Positions 16,512-25,476 of a stretch of 64,000 nt of DNA are shown here, piece after piece; position 1 is the first letter of the stretch; every line of letters begins with the position of its first letter. Where the stretch lies: contig JADLDO010000041.1 in NCBI GenBank assembly GCA_020846635.1, positions 186,001-250,000 of the forward strand. Reading direction: 5' to 3'. Made by a program: the position numbers and the translations under genes. Origin of the DNA: Caldilineaceae bacterium (GTDB lineage: Bacteria > Chloroflexota > Anaerolineae > Caldilineales > Caldilineaceae). The notes under the pieces are model-generated. The model saw only the letters and a program-made list of their open reading frames with translations. It searched no databases and had not been told where the DNA came from.

Positions 16512-18356
16512 ATGAAGCCTATGAGCCGCTCCTCTTCCGACCCTGTCTCACTCCCGCAGACTGGCGACTGGCGTATCCTCCTTCGCTGCTTTCGCTATCT
16601 GCGTCCATACTGGCGACTGGCCGCGGGCGCGTATCTTTCCCTGATTGCCATCAACGCCATGACGCTGGCGATCCCGCAATTTATCCGCTGGATTATCGAC
16701 CGTGGCATCGATGCGCACGATCTGCAACTGCTGGGCTGGTCTGTCGGCGGGTTGCTCCTGCTCACGGCGGGCAAGGGCTTCGTCACCTACCTGCAAGGCC
16801 GGTGGAGCGAAGTCATGTCACAAGGCGTTGCCTATGACCTGCGCAACGCGCTCCATGCCAAGCTTGCTGCCCTCTCCTTCGCCTATCATGATCGCACTGA
16901 GACGGGGCAACTGCTCTCGCGTGCCGTACAAGATGTGGATCGCGTCCGCTTTCTCACAGGCCGCGCCATCCTACGGACGGTAGACAGCGGCGTTTTGCTC
17001 ATCGGCACTACGGTTGTCCTTGTCTCGATGAATCCAATGCTGGCGCTCCTAAGCCTGGCGACCATGCCCTTCTTGATCCATCGCGCCTATGAGTTTGGCC
17101 GCCGCAACCGTCCTCTCTCCGTGGCCCTTCAGGAACAGTTGGGTGTCCTTACAACCCAGGTGGAACAAGCGCTGCGTGGCGCGCGTGTGGTCAAGGCATT
17201 TGCCCAAGAAGATCGCCAAAGCGAGTTGTTTGATATCGAAAACAACAAGTGGTTCAATACCTCCGCAGCGGCGGCGCGGCTGCGTGCAGTCAATACACCG
17301 CTGCTCGATTTCATCGCCAACTTGGGCAGCGTCGCCGTCATCTGGTATGGCGGCACACTCGTGATCAACGGGCAGCTCTCTCTGGGCGAGCTGGTTGCCT
17401 TCTCCACCTACCTCGCCCAACTCGTTCCACCTGTGCGCCGCATCGGCATGATCATTCCCGCGATCTCGATGGCTGTCGCCTCTGGAGAACGCATCTTTGA
17501 CATCCTCGATGCCCCCTCAGAAGTGCAGGACGCCCCCGACGCCATACCGCTGCCCCCCGTACAGGGTCATATTGTTTTTGAAAATGTCTCCTTTGGCTAT
17601 TTGCGCCGCCATCGCGTTCTCAGTGATGTGAGCTTTGAAGCCAAGCCGGGTGAGGTCGTTGCCCTCTTGGGCGCTACCGGATCGGGCAAATCCTCCATCA
17701 TCAACCTGATCCCTCGTTTTTACGATCCAACCGAAGGCCGCGTTCTCATCGATGGCTATGACCTGCGCCAAATACAATTGCAGACGCTGCGTGACCAGGT
17801 GGGCATCGTCCTGCAAGAGACAACGCTCTTTGCCGCAACGATGGAAGAAAACATCGCCTTTGGTCGCCCCGATGCTACCCATGAGGATGTTGTTGAAGCG
17901 GCAAAGGCAGCACAGGCCCACGACTTTATCCTGCGTATGCCCGAAGGCTATGCCACGGGGGTTGGTGAACGAGGCGTCACCCTCTCCGGTGGTCAGAAAC
18001 AGCGTGTTGCCATTGCCCGCGCCCTGCTCAAAGACCCACGCATCCTCATCCTTGATGATGCTACGGCGAGCGTGGATACCGAGACTGAACGCCAGATTCA
18101 AGCAGCGTTAGCCCGTCTGATGCAAGGTCGCACCAGCGTGGTGATTGCCCAGCGTCTCAGCACAGTGCGCATGGCAAACTTAATCCTGGTGTTGGAGAAG
18201 GGACGCATTGCCGCCCAGGGCAACCACCAAGAACTTCTGCAACGTTCTCCCCTCTACGCCGAGATCTACGAGCGCCAACTGCGCCCCCAAGCGCAGGATG
18301 AACAGTTGCTACCCCCTAGCGTGCTGCTGCAACCGCGCACATCGGCTGCGGACTGA
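16512..18356 (+). CDS. ABC exporter subunit with degenerate catalytic site, divergent copy
   Basis: A roughly 615-residue half-transporter with six-helix domain then NBD. Like the gene at 14355 it has Walker A GATGSGKSS, signature LSGGQ, but Asp after Walker B (ILILDDATASVD) and Gln in the H-loop (IAQRLST). It therefore probably needs a partner with intact Glu and His; candidates in the window are the products of 12363 or 7908. It is divergent from the 14355/12363 operon, 270 bases apart. The frame is open upstream to an ATG at 16389, but the extra 41 residues look unlike a transporter N-terminus, so ATG at 16512 or 16521 is preferred; no strong ribosome-binding site decides it. Confidence 0.85.
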   Translation: MKPMSRSSSDPVSLPQTGDWRILLRCFRYLRPYWRLAAGAYLSLIAINAMTLAIPQFIRWIIDRGIDAHDLQLLGWSVGGLLLLTAGKGFVTYLQGRWSEVMSQGVAYDLRNALHAKLAALSFAYHDRTETGQLLSRAVQDVDRVRFLTGRAILRTVDSGVLLIGTTVVLVSMNPMLALLSLATMPFLIHRAYEFGRRNRPLSVALQEQLGVLTTQVEQALRGARVVKAFAQEDRQSELFDIENNKWFNTSAAAARLRAVNTPLLDFIANLGSVAVIWYGGTLVINGQLSLGELVAFSTYLAQLVPPVRRIGMIIPAISMAVASGERIFDILDAPSEVQDAPDAIPLPPVQGHIVFENVSFGYLRRHRVLSDVSFEAKPGEVVALLGATGSGKSSIINLIPRFYDPTEGRVLIDGYDLRQIQLQTLRDQVGIVLQETTLFAATMEENIAFGRPDATHEDVVEAAKAAQAHDFILRMPEGYATGVGERGVTLSGGQKQRVAIARALLKDPRILILDDATASVDTETERQIQAALARLMQGRTSVVIAQRLSTVRMANLILVLEKGRIAAQGNHQELLQRSPLYAEIYERQLRPQAQDEQLLPPSVLLQPRTSAAD

Positions 18357-18869
18357 GCCAGACAGCCACAGGATAGGCTAGCCATCTGGTATTACCTCGC
18401 CATCACAGCCATGTTACCAAAATGCAACAGCCACAGCCGGAACATTTCCCTCGCGCTCATCGTCCTCACTAGAGACGCAATTCATATCAAGATCCGTTCC
18501 ATTGCGCGTAACTTTTGCACACCTAGAAACGTATAGTCCTAGAGCGGCGCACACGAGAGCAAGAAATTATGCGAAATAGCGGGTAATTCGTGAGATTGGA
18601 TGCATACAGGCCGTGAATTGTAAGCAAGCTTTCATTAGCGCCTAGGCGCTTATGTTAAACTGCGGCCAATGTCATCGAGAGCAGGAATGTCAACTTTTTT
18701 TGCTGATTCTTTGACTTTGCAAAGCAACCCAATCCGTTCATCGGGCTCGTTATCTCCTGCAATCCAGTCACACTTAGCAACCGTCTCTGTGCCACGCATT
18801 GTGATTTGATGTCCAGTTGTTTATTCAAGTGTTTGTCAAAGGATTACAAGAGCTAAGGAGAAAGAATCT
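18357..18869. other. Gene-poor interval with a 14-bp palindrome
   Basis: About 510 bases without a supported gene. It holds a perfect palindrome AGCGCCTAGGCGCT (18637-18650), followed by TTATGTTAAAC, and A/T-rich stretches typical of promoters. The last 20 bases include AAGGAGAAAG, the ribosome-binding site of the LysM gene. The palindrome may be an operator. Confidence 0.4.
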
Positions 18870-19241
18870 ATGAATCTTAAGTCTAGCCTCACAAGCCTTC
18901 GTCGTCGCACTTTCATGGTAGTGGTCGTGGTTGCGTTGTCGATTGCCATGCTGCCCACAGCCGCGTTCGCCTCTGGCTATGGAAACCAGGGCCGCGCCTA
19001 TGATCCAGGCCCGCGCCCGTCGCGCAACTATCAACGTCCGAACCAACAGCGTCCCGATTACAACCACAACCACCACAATAACAACAACCGCTGTGATGTC
19101 ACCTACCGCGTAAAGCGCGGCGACACCCTCTCCGAGATCGCCCAGCGCTATCGCGTTTCGGTGAAGCAACTGGCGAACGCCAATGGCATCCGCAACGCCA
19201 ACCGCGTTTATGCCGGTCAGGTACTTTGCATCCCCTGCTAA
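18870..19241 (+). CDS. Small secreted LysM protein
   Basis: A 123-residue exported protein. Residues 1 to about 35 are a Sec signal peptide: basic MNLKSSLTSLRRR, a run of Val/Ala/Leu, then AFA before SGYG. The middle is a short low-complexity linker rich in Asn, His, Arg, Pro and Gln. The C-terminal 45 residues are one LysM domain (VKRGDTLSEIAQRYRVSVKQLANANG...GQVLCIP), which binds N-acetylglucosamine polymers such as peptidoglycan. Two Cys flank the domain (RCDVTY and LCIPC) and may form a disulfide. AAGGAG sits ten bases before the ATG. Probably anchors to or organises the cell wall. Monocistronic with a terminator downstream. Confidence 0.85.
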   Translation: MNLKSSLTSLRRRTFMVVVVVALSIAMLPTAAFASGYGNQGRAYDPGPRPSRNYQRPNQQRPDYNHNHHNNNNRCDVTYRVKRGDTLSEIAQRYRVSVKQLANANGIRNANRVYAGQVLCIPC

Positions 19242-19327
19242 ATCGCCGAGCAAGTAAGCCATTCCGGATTGATGTATAGCGGCAGCTACCTAACCGCATA
19301 CAATCAGCCAACCAGGTTCCAGCAATT

Positions 19328-19363
19328 AACGAGCGACACCCATTCATCCAGGTGTCGCTCGTT
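19328..19363 (+). terminator. Intrinsic terminator after the LysM gene
   Basis: AACGAGCGACACC and GGTGTCGCTCGTT form a perfect 13-bp stem with a 10-base loop, followed by CTATTCT. It also lies at the 3' end of the convergent oxidoreductase gene at 19397 and may serve both. Confidence 0.75.
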
Positions 19364-19396
19364 CTATTCTGGTTCAAACAGTAAATTTTCAAATGC

Positions 19397-20509
19397 CTAA
19401 AAAGTCGTACGCAGCTCCTGTACCTGGCCTGTCGCGGCCGAGCGGTAGGCTGCGTCAAAAATCTCGATGACGTGACGCGCATGTTCCGCTGTGGCAAGGG
19501 TGGGAACGTCATCGCGCACCCAATCCACCAGTTGCATCACATCCTCATAGACATGCGCCTCCTCCATGCCCCGATGATCGCCCAGCACATGGGGCAGTGC
19601 CGCGGCATAATTAAACGCCAGCACATCATCCTGCCGCGGGTACTCAATCGGCTCGCCATTCAGAGTAGCGCCGTTGATCATGCCCTTTGTGCCAAAGATC
19701 ATCGGTCGCCCCAAGCCGGGGATATTGCCCGCAGCCACACCATAGACATAGGCAAAGAAGGCATCGCCAAAATCCAACACCATCATCGTCTGGTCGTCCA
19801 TATCAGTGGGGAGCATTTCGCCACGAAATTCGCGCTCCTGCAGCCGCACCCCCGACAGCGCCGTGACGCGCTTGGCAGGCCCAACAACGCCCGTCAGCGC
19901 ATGAAGCCCATAGACGGTCATGTCATAGAGAGGCCCCCCGCCCGGACGCCGGAAATACCAGGCGGGATTGATGTTGGTCAGCGGGTCATCACCGAGGCGC
20001 ACGCTGGTTTCTTGTTCATGATAGCGACCAAAGGCCGAGCCGCTAATCGCCCAGGTCAGCCGCCCCAATGCCCCCTCTTGCACCAGTTCTTTGATACGCT
20101 GGAGCCGCGGGTGGAGCAGTTCACCAGGCGATGAAACCAGCTTGACGCCGTGGGCAGCCGCGCGGGCGATCAGGTCGTCGGCTTCATCCACGGTGGTCGT
20201 CATGCTCTTGTTAAAATGGACATGCAGCCCCGCTTCTACCGCCATGACACCCTGCTCATAATGGTAGCCAATGGGCGAAGCAATGCTGACCGCATCGATC
20301 CCACCCGCCGCCAACAGGCTTTCCATATCGGCGTAGGCAGCATCCACGCCAAATTTCGCCGCAGCAGCCTCCGCCCGCTCCAAGACCGGGTCACAGAGCG
20401 CAACCACGCGCACGCGGTCTTGTACATCTTCCATTGTCAAATGAGGGAGCAGCCCGCGCAGTGTGATGCTGCCTGTGCCGACAATTCCCAATCGTACCGG
20501 ATCGCTCAA
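19397..20509 (-). CDS. Gfo/Idh/MocA family oxidoreductase
   Basis: A 370-residue NAD(P)-dependent sugar or inositol oxidoreductase. The N-terminal Rossmann fold starts with VRLGIVGTGSI (GxGxxx) and includes DAVSIASPIGYHYEQ and HVHFNKSM, the family's EKP-like segment with Lys kept. The C-terminal domain carries the beta-sheet substrate region (WYFRRPGGGPLYDMTVYGLHAL), with the His of the active site. The start is TTG at 20509 with AAAGGA ten bases upstream, overlapping the stop of the permease gene before it, which implies translational coupling. Last gene of the sulfatase/sugar ABC operon, so it probably acts on the imported sugar. Substrate not identifiable. Confidence 0.88.
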   Translation of the reverse strand: MSDPVRLGIVGTGSITLRGLLPHLTMEDVQDRVRVVALCDPVLERAEAAAAKFGVDAAYADMESLLAAGGIDAVSIASPIGYHYEQGVMAVEAGLHVHFNKSMTTTVDEADDLIARAAAHGVKLVSSPGELLHPRLQRIKELVQEGALGRLTWAISGSAFGRYHEQETSVRLGDDPLTNINPAWYFRRPGGGPLYDMTVYGLHALTGVVGPAKRVTALSGVRLQEREFRGEMLPTDMDDQTMMVLDFGDAFFAYVYGVAAGNIPGLGRPMIFGTKGMINGATLNGEPIEYPRQDDVLAFNYAAALPHVLGDHRGMEEAHVYEDVMQLVDWVRDDVPTLATAEHARHVIEIFDAAYRSAATGQVQELRTTF

Positions 20510-20516
20510 GACAAGA

Positions 20517-21350
20517 TTATCCTTTCACTGCGCCCGCGGCCAAACCCTGCACCACAAAGCGTTGGCCCAAGTAATAGAGCACCATCACCGGCACTGCGGC
20601 TGCCACCGACCCTGCCATGATCAACCCCCAGCGAAAGACATCGCCGGTGATCAGATAGCTGACTTCGACCGGAACAGTGCGCTTGTCGGGCGAGGTGATA
20701 AAGATCAGCGCCAGGAGCAGTTCGTTCCACGCACCGGTAAAGGTAAAGACGCTCACCGCAATCAGCCCCGGCGCCACCAGCGGCATGACCACGCGGAAAA
20801 GCGCGACCAGGCGCGTCGCCCCGTCGATCAGCGCGGCTTCCTCAAGGTCTACTGGAATACTGCGGAAATAGCCCATCAGCAGCCAGGTACTCAGCGGCGT
20901 GGCAAAGGTGAGATAGACAAAGATCAGGCCATGCAGCGTATTGCCCAGGTTCAATCGTGACACAATAACCGACAGCGGAATAAAGAGCAGCGCCGAGGGC
21001 GTGAGATAGGCAAAGAGAATGATACGCCCCAGTGTATCGCGGAAGCGATATTTCAAACGCACCAAGCTGTAGGCTGCCAGCGAGCTGATAAAGACCGAAA
21101 CTGCGGTGGATGCCCCTGCCACAATCAAGCTATTGCGAATGTTCGTCAGAAAACCCATCTTTCCGAAGAGCTCGATATAGTTGTCCAACGTCGCATTCAC
21201 CGGCAAAAGCGATGGCGTGCGATAGATATCGCGCGGCATTTTCAGCGACACAATCAGCATGTAGTAGATAGGGAAGATGATGATCAATGCCAGCAGCACC
21301 AGCAAAGTGTAATAGAGGATCTTTTGCCCCAATGAAATTTTGTTGAGCAT
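20517..21350 (-). CDS. Carbohydrate ABC permease, MalG type
   Basis: A 277-residue inner-membrane permease of the binding-protein-dependent (BPD) class. About six hydrophobic segments are visible; the conserved EAA loop reads EEAALIDGATRLVALFRVVMP, the coupling helix that contacts the ATPase. It ends with FVQGLAAGAVKG, typical of MalG-type sugar permeases. It follows the MalF-type gene by 13 bases and overlaps the ribosome-binding site of the oxidoreductase gene. No ATPase gene occurs in the cluster; such operons commonly borrow a shared MsmK/UgpC-like ATPase encoded elsewhere. Confidence 0.92.
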   Translation of the reverse strand: MLNKISLGQKILYYTLLVLLALIIIFPIYYMLIVSLKMPRDIYRTPSLLPVNATLDNYIELFGKMGFLTNIRNSLIVAGASTAVSVFISSLAAYSLVRLKYRFRDTLGRIILFAYLTPSALLFIPLSVIVSRLNLGNTLHGLIFVYLTFATPLSTWLLMGYFRSIPVDLEEAALIDGATRLVALFRVVMPLVAPGLIAVSVFTFTGAWNELLLALIFITSPDKRTVPVEVSYLITGDVFRWGLIMAGSVAAAVPVMVLYYLGQRFVVQGLAAGAVKG

Positions 21351-21363
21351 TGTCTAATTCTCT

Positions 21364-22284
21364 CTAATCCTCCTGCAACAGCTTTGCAGTAATAAACACC
21401 ATCATCACAAAGAAGGGCAGCAGCGAAACCGACACCGCAGCCGCCTGTCCGATCCGTAAATTCTGCATCCCAAAATAGGCAAGCACAGGAAAGGTCATCG
21501 TCGAAACCGATGGGCCACCCTGCGTCATCAACCACACCGCTTCGAAGCTGTTGGTCGTGGAAATAGTCGATACTAAGATTACGACGAGCAGCACATGGCG
21601 AATGCTAGGCAAGGTAATATGGCGGAAGCGATGCCATGCGCTAGCACCATCTATCGCCGCCGCCTCATACAACTCCGGCGGCACCGTTTGTAGCGCGGCC
21701 AGGAAGGAGATGACCCAAAAGGGAAAGCCGCGCCAAAAGCTGGCAACGACCACGCTTGGCATTGCCAGCGCTTTAGAACTCAAAAAGTCAATATGAGAAT
21801 CAAATAATCCAGTATTGAGCAGCACCAAATTAAAGGCCCCACCCTGCGGTGCATAGAGCAGTTTCCAGGTAATGAAGGCCACAAAAGCAGGCATCGCCCA
21901 CGGCAACAGGATCAATCCTCGCCAAAATTGACGAGCGCGAATGGCTTGGTTCAAGAGCAACGCAATCCCCAAGCCAAAGACAAATTTCAGAATTTGCACA
22001 CTGATGACCAATACAATTGTGTTTTGGACAGTGGCCTGGAAATCGATCCAATTGAACAAATAACGAAAGTTGGCTAGACCGATAAAATGCCCAGGTTGGC
22101 CGATTACTCGGTCGGTAAAGCTAATCCAGATTGCAAAAAAGAAGGGGTAGATCACCAGGATAGCCAAACAAATGACTACAGGTGCTACCAAGAGATAGCC
22201 CAAGATGCTATCGCGCTGGTGCATGCTCAAACCGCGTCGCACAGGCGCAGCATGGGACAGATTAGGGACTGCTTGTTCTGCCAT
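21364..22284 (-). CDS. Carbohydrate ABC permease, MalF type
   Basis: A 306-residue inner-membrane permease. The N-terminus has a short cytoplasmic stretch, then YLLVAPVVICLAILVIYPFFFAIWISF, typical of MalF/UgpA-type permeases; the EAA loop reads YEAAAIDGASAWHRFRHITLP. About six membrane helices. GAGGAAACT precedes the ATG. It follows the solute-binding protein gene by 85 bases, a gap that holds a strong hairpin. With the 20517 product it would form the membrane channel of a sugar importer. Confidence 0.92.
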   Translation of the reverse strand: MAEQAVPNLSHAAPVRRGLSMHQRDSILGYLLVAPVVICLAILVIYPFFFAIWISFTDRVIGQPGHFIGLANFRYLFNWIDFQATVQNTIVLVISVQILKFVFGLGIALLLNQAIRARQFWRGLILLPWAMPAFVAFITWKLLYAPQGGAFNLVLLNTGLFDSHIDFLSSKALAMPSVVVASFWRGFPFWVISFLAALQTVPPELYEAAAIDGASAWHRFRHITLPSIRHVLLVVILVSTISTTNSFEAVWLMTQGGPSVSTMTFPVLAYFGMQNLRIGQAAAVSVSLLPFFVMMVFITAKLLQED

Positions 22285-22299
22285 AGTTTCCTCACAAGG

Positions 22300-22353
22300 T
22301 CAGGGACAGCCACTCCATTACAACTTCCTGGGTATCGAATTGGCTGTCCCTGA
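22300..22353. promoter_or_regulatory. Intercistronic hairpin between binding protein and permease genes
   Basis: TCAGGGACAGCCA (22300-22312) and TGGCTGTCCCTGA (22341-22353) are perfect 13-bp complements with a 28-base loop. There is no T run. It fits the pattern of mRNA-stabilising or partial attenuating structures found after solute-binding protein genes, which let that protein be made in excess of the permeases. Confidence 0.6.
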
Positions 22354-22369
22354 TCAACATCAAAAACTG

Positions 22370-23761
22370 CTACTGGTTCGCCGCGTCGTAGATCGTCTGG
22401 CAGGCACTCTGCGTTTCAGCAATAGAATCGTCGATGCTCAACCCATCTACGACAATACGCTGAATCATACGCGGGGTCAAGAACTGCGTGTTGTATTCGG
22501 CAAAGGCCGCATTATCAACGTCCGGGAATCCACCGAACGTGCCATTGACCGCAAGATCCATCAGACCGGCATGCACCGGGCTGTCGGTGAAGATCGGCGC
22601 GTCCACATAGCCCTGGGCCGCGGGGCCATAGATCGCGACAGAATAGTACTCTTCCATATATTCTTCTGCCGCCATATACTTGAGGAGATCTTTGGCTTCT
22701 TCCTGGAATGTGCTGGTCACAGGGATCACACGCACCTTCGCATCTGCCGAAGAAACGCGCATGGCAGGGCCGGCGGGAAGTGCCGAGAAGCGGGTGGCGT
22801 CGCCCAATTCGGGATCATTGTCCACCAGATAGAGATAGACGCTGCCGGGGTTAGCAATAAAGATTGCATTGCCCGACTGGTAGGCAACATTGTCACCAGC
22901 ACCATCCCAGGTGGTCGCGCCTGGCGGGAAAAGGCCGTCATTGTACGCGGTGGTGATCCATTCGAGGAAAGCGCGCGTCTCCGGCGAGTCAATGGTGCAG
23001 TTGCGCCCTTCATCGTCAGCGATACGCCCCCCCCAGGATTGGAGCATGGCTGTCGTCAGGTTGCCATCCCCCACGTTGGAGAGCGCAAAGCCCATGCCAT
23101 AGACTTCGGGCGGATTGTTACCCGCGCGTGCGGCTTCGCCCAATTCTTCCCAGGTCTGCGGTGCATCAGGGAAGCCGACCGGCTCCAGCACATCATTGCG
23201 ACGGAAAAGCACATTGCCACCCAGGCTGTACGGAATACCATAACGGTGGCCGCCATAGCGATCCGGGTTGGTTGCCTCATCAGCCAGGGGTAGCCAGCCG
23301 CCTACCGACTCGCCAATCTCATCATAGAGATCGTCCAGCGGCACCAATTGGTCGCTTTCGGTCAACAGCAGCATAAAGCCGCGGCCCACATCCAATGCCG
23401 AGGGCATGGTTCCCGCTTCAATCGCCGCAGAGACACGCTGCACCGTTTCATTCTCGTTGATCATGACCACTTCGGTTTCAATGCCGCGCTCTTGGCCCCA
23501 TTGGGTGACGCGATCCACCACCATTTGATTGGCAGCATCCGAGAAGATCAGACCACCCCAGTAGGTAAAGACACCCTCAGCAGGCGCAGGGGGAGCGTCC
23601 GCGGCTGGTTCGGTTGCGGCACCTGCGGCGGCGGGCGCAGGCGCGGTGTCACCACCAGCAGGAGCGACTGGCGCAGCGCAGGCCGATGCCACCAGCGCCG
23701 TCACCAGCATCAAAACCCATAGATGCGGTTGGCGCATCCACTGTGTAATGCGTTTCTGCAT
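22370..23761 (-). CDS. Extracellular solute-binding lipoprotein for carbohydrate
   Basis: A 463-residue family 1 solute-binding protein. The signal peptide ends in a lipobox-like LVASAC, with Cys near residue 28 as lipidation site, followed by an Ala/Pro/Gly-rich tether to about residue 60. The mature domain begins FTYWGGLIFSDAANQMVVDRV and contains WEELGEAARAG and the aromatic-rich sugar cleft typical of this family. TAGGAGGAACC before the ATG is a strong ribosome-binding site. It lies between the sulfatase gene and two permease genes and should capture the sugar to be imported. Confidence 0.92.
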   Translation of the reverse strand: MQKRITQWMRQPHLWVLMLVTALVASACAAPVAPAGGDTAPAPAAAGAATEPAADAPPAPAEGVFTYWGGLIFSDAANQMVVDRVTQWGQERGIETEVVMINENETVQRVSAAIEAGTMPSALDVGRGFMLLLTESDQLVPLDDLYDEIGESVGGWLPLADEATNPDRYGGHRYGIPYSLGGNVLFRRNDVLEPVGFPDAPQTWEELGEAARAGNNPPEVYGMGFALSNVGDGNLTTAMLQSWGGRIADDEGRNCTIDSPETRAFLEWITTAYNDGLFPPGATTWDGAGDNVAYQSGNAIFIANPGSVYLYLVDNDPELGDATRFSALPAGPAMRVSSADAKVRVIPVTSTFQEEAKDLLKYMAAEEYMEEYYSVAIYGPAAQGYVDAPIFTDSPVHAGLMDLAVNGTFGGFPDVDNAAFAEYNTQFLTPRMIQRIVVDGLSIDDSIAETQSACQTIYDAANQ

Positions 23762-23897
23762 TGGTTCCTCCTAAATGAACTGAGTTTGAATGAACGAGGC
23801 TTGGTAGAGCAGGAACGTCGCCCCCTCTGTGCGTAGCACAACTTGCGCGTTGCACAGAGCAAAAACGGGCAGCGATGGTCAACAAATTATCAACAAA

Positions 23898-25400
23898 TTA
23901 ACTATCGGGGGCTTGCGGCCAATCATCCAGCCGATTCATCGCCGGCGACAAAGGCCAGCGATACTGCTCGGTGGGGCGTGTCTGATTGGCCCATTGGCGC
24001 AAAATCGCAGTTTCCGCGCGCTTTTGCGCCAACAGAGGGGCAATTGCTGTAGGTGACCAATCCGCCAGGACTCGCTCGGTGAGTTCCGCCCGAATCTGCC
24101 TGCATGACGGGTCAGCCGCCCGATCCTGCATTTCGCCCGGATCCTCTGCCAGATTGAACAATTGCGGTTCCATGCCTTCGTAATAGACCAACTTCCAGGC
24201 TCCCTGGCGCACCATGCGGTGATAGGACTCACCATCCGGTGTATATTGGTCAGCCACATATTCAGAGAAGGCCACATCTTCCCAATCGGGCGTGGGTCGT
24301 GCCACACTCACCAGCCCCAAGAAACTTCGGCCTGGGCTGCCGGGCAGTGCCGGAGCCTGAAGCGCGTCGAGCATGGTCGCCGTCACATCGAGCGCGCTAA
24401 CTACCCGGTCACAACGCTGACCCGCGGGAATGACCCCAGGCCAATGCACAATCAGCGGCACACGCACCGATTCTTCATAAAAGACGTGCTTCCACCAAAG
24501 TCCATGTTCCCCCTGCATGTCGCCGTGATCCGAGGTATAGACAATCAGCGTATTTTCGGCCAGCCCATTTTCTACGAGTGCCGCCAAAACCTGCCCCACC
24601 AACTCATCCACACGGTGGACAAGCCCCCAATAGGCAGCGCGCGCCCGGCACACTTCGCTCTCGCTGACCTCCACGATGCCGGTATACTCACGCCAACGCC
24701 GGATATAGGGATGCTGCACCTGCTCATGCCGTTCGGGACGCGTGGGCATGGTCATCTGTTCAGCATAGCGTTCGTAATCCTCACATCGGGCAACGTAGGG
24801 GGGATGGGGCAGCATAAAGCCAACCGACAGGCTAAAGGGTTCGATCTCGCCAAAGGCGCGCTTTTGCACGCCCAGCCGGTTGAGGGTATTGACTGCTGCC
24901 GCCGCCACATCCTCATCATGGACTTGATAGGCCGATTGCCCTGCTCCCGACCGCTCCAGGCTGACCCGCTCCGGTCCGGCTGTCCCATCCAGCACCCCGC
25001 GATCTACCGGCGCGCCGCCGAGGAAGTTGCCACTGTGATCACCCACCTGCCGCTCGGCGTAGCCATGCAATTGATCCGGGCCGATCGAATGCATGCGCCC
25101 AATCAAGACAGGGTGATAGCCCGCGGCTCCCATGCTGTGCGCCAGGGTCGGGATGCCGGAATCCAGCAGATGGTTATTGGTCCATACCTGATTCTGATAG
25201 GGGTGGCGACCGGTTAACATCGACATGCGCGACGGCACACAGATCGGCGATGTACAATAGACATTCGAAAAGAGCGCACCACCAGCCGCCAATCGATCCA
25301 GATTGGGCGTCTCTACCAATGGGTCGCCTGCACAGCCGAGAACTTGAGCATTATGTTGATCACTGTGAATGTAGAGTAAATTGGGGCGGTTTGCCATCAT
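23898..25400 (-). CDS. Sulfatase (formylglycine-dependent)
   Basis: A 500-residue type I sulfatase/alkaline phosphatase superfamily enzyme. Residue 54 is Cys in ICVPSRMSMLTGRHP, the CxPSR motif in which Cys is converted to formylglycine by a maturation enzyme. Metal ligands are visible as HSDQHN near residue 14 (choline-sulfatase-like Asp-Gln) and SDHGDMQGEHG later. No signal peptide is seen, so it probably works in the cytoplasm after uptake. It is the first gene of an operon with a sugar-binding protein, two permeases and a Gfo/Idh/MocA oxidoreductase, suggesting release of sulfate from an imported sulfated sugar. The ATG-ATG start lacks a strong ribosome-binding site. Confidence 0.92.
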   Translation of the reverse strand: MMANRPNLLYIHSDQHNAQVLGCAGDPLVETPNLDRLAAGGALFSNVYCTSPICVPSRMSMLTGRHPYQNQVWTNNHLLDSGIPTLAHSMGAAGYHPVLIGRMHSIGPDQLHGYAERQVGDHSGNFLGGAPVDRGVLDGTAGPERVSLERSGAGQSAYQVHDEDVAAAAVNTLNRLGVQKRAFGEIEPFSLSVGFMLPHPPYVARCEDYERYAEQMTMPTRPERHEQVQHPYIRRWREYTGIVEVSESEVCRARAAYWGLVHRVDELVGQVLAALVENGLAENTLIVYTSDHGDMQGEHGLWWKHVFYEESVRVPLIVHWPGVIPAGQRCDRVVSALDVTATMLDALQAPALPGSPGRSFLGLVSVARPTPDWEDVAFSEYVADQYTPDGESYHRMVRQGAWKLVYYEGMEPQLFNLAEDPGEMQDRAADPSCRQIRAELTERVLADWSPTAIAPLLAQKRAETAILRQWANQTRPTEQYRWPLSPAMNRLDDWPQAPDS

Positions 25401-25452
25401 CCATGCTCAACAGGTGTGTGGGCCACTCTGGGCAAGTTGGGAAGCGTTGTGA

Positions 25453-25476
25453 GCGCATTACAGACAGGTAATGCGC
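25453..25476. promoter_or_regulatory. Operator-like inverted repeat upstream of the sulfatase operon
   Basis: GCGCATTAC and GTAATGCGC are perfect 9-bp complements separated by six bases, centred about 65 bases upstream of the sulfatase start. The size and symmetry suit a dimeric regulator such as a GntR or LacI family protein, but no regulator gene is adjacent. Confidence 0.45.

Noticed and set aside
22205..23293. A 362-codon plus-strand frame across the solute-binding protein gene
   Set aside because: Antisense shadow of a well supported lipoprotein gene; composition is biased and no ribosome-binding site is present.
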